From positions 2,814,001 through 2,878,000 of the forward strand of contig NZ_CP092333.1 of assembly GCF_018595675.2 (NCBI RefSeq): 64,000 nt of DNA, written 5' to 3'. Each line of letters begins with the position of its first letter. The stretch's first letter is position 1. Both the position numbers and the translations under genes were made by a program. The notes under the pieces were generated by a model that was not told the DNA's origin, made no database searches, and saw only the letters and a list, made by a program, of their open reading frames with translations. The stretch comes from Flavihumibacter fluvii. Lineage in GTDB: Bacteria; Bacteroidota; Bacteroidia; Chitinophagales; Chitinophagaceae. Shown here piece after piece: positions 62,647-64,000 of this stretch.

Positions 62647-63696
62647 ATGGTCCAACAGCTTCAACATTTAATTGAGATCATTAAAAACCATGTGCAGCTT
62701 TCTGAACCTGAAAAAGTTTCCATGATTACTCAACTTAAAGAAGTTGATAAGATCATTACGATCGCTGAATTTAAACTTGATCGTACAGAAAAAGTTAAAC
62801 GTACCACGGCTATTCTTCTGGAGGAAACGATTGAAGAACTTGAACTGAAAAGAAAGGCCATTGAAGAATCCAATGCCGCATTAACTGCATCACTGAAAGA
62901 ACTGAAAGCCGCACAGGCTCAATTGATTCAATCCGAAAAAATGGCCTCGCTTGGTGAACTCACCGCCGGAATCGCGCATGAAATTCAAAACCCATTAAAC
63001 TTTGTCAATAATTTTTCAGAAGTGAATATGGAATTGCTGGTAGAAATGAAAGAAGAAATAGATAAGGGAAACATGGAAGAAGCAAAATCCATTGCAGAAG
63101 ATGTTATTGGAAACCAGGAAAAAATTAACCACCATGGTAAAAGAGCCGATGCGATTGTAAAAGGAATGCTCCAACACAGCCAAAGCAGCAGCGGTGAAAA
63201 AAAACCCACCGATATCAATCCATTGGCGGACGAATACCTGAGGCTGGCATTCCATGGAATGCGCGCTAAAGACAAGAACTTCAATGCCGTACTAAAAACT
63301 GATTATGATGATACTATTGCTAAAATCAATATCATTCCCCAGGATATCGGCAGGGTATTACTTAATCTCTACAACAATGCTTTTTATGCGTTGTCCGTTG
63401 TAGCTAAAGCGAAGGCTGGCAGTTCCTATCAGCCTGGTATATCAGTAAGCACAAAAAAGATGGGCGATAAAGTATTCATATCTGTAAAGGACAACGGCAA
63501 CGGCATTTCCAAAAAAGTAGTAGATAAAATATTCCAACCTTTCTTCACCACCAAACCTACCGGGCAGGGTACAGGATTGGGCTTGTCTTTAAGTTATGAT
63601 ATCATCAAAGCGCATGGAGGGGAAATTAAAGTAGAAAGTACTGAAGGCGAAGGTTCTGTATTTACAATTCAAATACCAGTTAATAACAAACAATGA
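62647..63696 (+). CDS. Soluble histidine kinase paired with the FIST protein
   Basis: 349 residues from the ATG at 62647, which follows the FIST stop by 23 bases; an upstream in-frame TTG at 62587 overlaps the FIST gene and is rejected. Residues 1-85 are a helical/coiled region (HLIEIIKNHVQLSEPEKVSM, ETIEELELKRKAIEESNAAL) without transmembrane segment. The kinase core carries His111 in AGIAHEIQNPLNFVNNFSEV and the ATPase motifs LLNLYNNAFYALSVV, KDNGNGISKKVVDKIFQPFF and GQGTGLGLSLSYDII. It lacks its own sensor domain, so input is expected from the FIST protein. Its stop overlaps the next gene (ATGA). Confidence 0.94.
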   Translation: MVQQLQHLIEIIKNHVQLSEPEKVSMITQLKEVDKIITIAEFKLDRTEKVKRTTAILLEETIEELELKRKAIEESNAALTASLKELKAAQAQLIQSEKMASLGELTAGIAHEIQNPLNFVNNFSEVNMELLVEMKEEIDKGNMEEAKSIAEDVIGNQEKINHHGKRADAIVKGMLQHSQSSSGEKKPTDINPLADEYLRLAFHGMRAKDKNFNAVLKTDYDDTIAKINIIPQDIGRVLLNLYNNAFYALSVVAKAKAGSSYQPGISVSTKKMGDKVFISVKDNGNGISKKVVDKIFQPFFTTKPTGQGTGLGLSLSYDIIKAHGGEIKVESTEGEGSVFTIQIPVNNKQ

Positions 63697-64000
63697 AAAG
63701 ATTATTGCTATTGATTGCTATACTGGTCAATATCATCAGCCCATGCTATGCTCAAATCGTTAATCCGCCACCAGGATATCTGGATAGCCTGAAATATGAG
63801 TCTGTTAAAGCTAAAGATGATACGAGCCGGGTATTAGCCCTTTCTTATTTGAGCTGGACCTATTCCTACATCAATTTTGACACCGCTTCCATGTACAGCC
63901 AAGAGGCGCTAAATATTGCTCAAAAAATAAAATTCTATAAGGGTGAGATAAGAAGCCTCTACGCTTTAGGGCAGGCATTTCTAACGAAGGGCGAACTGGC
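63693..64000 (+). CDS. Start of a further TPR protein, probable TPR sensor kinase (partial)
   Basis: The frame begins with ATG 63693, overlapping the kinase stop by 4 bases, and is open to the end of the window (102 codons plus). Signal MKRLLLLIAILVNIISPCYA, then LDSLKYESVKAKDDTSRVLA and TASMYSQEALNIAQKIKFYK. The early sequence closely follows the layout of the TPR kinase at 59462 (KEDTSRVKAL, SSLYYGQQALELSQKIK). A kinase core beyond the window edge is therefore likely but not seen. Confidence 0.8.
   Translation, partial: MKRLLLLIAILVNIISPCYAQIVNPPPGYLDSLKYESVKAKDDTSRVLALSYLSWTYSYINFDTASMYSQEALNIAQKIKFYKGEIRSLYALGQAFLTKGEL

Noticed and set aside
1-64000. tRNA, rRNA, CRISPR arrays, insertion sequences, phage genes
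   Set aside because: None was recognised when reading both strands; a small RNA gene could still be missed by eye.

Overview
The window reads as chromosomal DNA of a member of the Bacteroidota, most likely the family Chitinophagaceae. The grounds are the gene families: AraC and LytTR regulators with membrane domains, propeller/Y_Y_Y and TPR sensor histidine kinases, DUF2490, META/NlpE and fasciclin lipoproteins. Weak Shine-Dalgarno sequences and a few TAnnTTTG promoter-like boxes fit the same group. No tRNA, rRNA, CRISPR array, insertion sequence or phage gene was recognised. This is inference from protein families; no database search was possible.

Layout. 1-4.9 kb: amino-sugar/cell-wall recycling (end of a DUF5009 acyltransferase-like gene, murQ, a sugar MFS permease, a GH20 hexosaminidase). 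4.9-10.3 kb: NlpE/META lipoprotein, MarR regulator with a palindromic operator, a Tat-targeted HisC-like aminotransferase translationally coupled to an AEC permease, small unknown proteins. 10.6-15.3 kb: sugar or sugar-acid oxidation set (Gfo/Idh/MocA, enolase-superfamily dehydratase, RraA-like protein, all with export signals) and an Old Yellow Enzyme. 15.3-24.7 kb: hydrolases, amino-acid decarboxylase, class C beta-lactamase-like hydrolase, esterase-TPR protein, fasciclin protein, an AraC remnant and a frameshifted acyltransferase pseudogene.

24.7-28.7 kb: a respiratory set of diheme cytochrome c, a second c-type cytochrome, a PQQ-type quinoprotein dehydrogenase and a truncated haemoglobin. 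28.9-36 kb: second fasciclin lipoprotein, S9 and M20 peptidases, OsmC, YegP, ureidoglycolate lyase-like protein, proline iminopeptidase-like hydrolase. 36-44.2 kb: membrane AraC regulator, PAS protein coupled to an MBL-fold hydrolase, phosphoesterase, an MlaEFD-type lipid transporter, a TPR adenylate cyclase. 44.2-52.7 kb: LytTR regulator, serine hydrolase, cytochrome b plus molybdopterin oxidoreductase, DUF2490, and an odd in-frame fusion of a glutamate-synthase-like membrane segment to a GreA/Rnk domain.

53.4-64 kb: a GH63-type glucosidase, then a signalling array. It holds a propeller kinase, a TPR kinase, a FIST sensor, a soluble kinase and the start of another TPR protein, all in one direction. 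The three complete kinases share a nearly identical core, and no response regulator is present. FIST proteins next to kinases resemble the NosP/NahK arrangement, so this array is the best candidate for an under-described system here. Several stretches (20.1, 23.8-24.7, 34.1 and 52.8-53.1 kb) hold decayed gene remnants.
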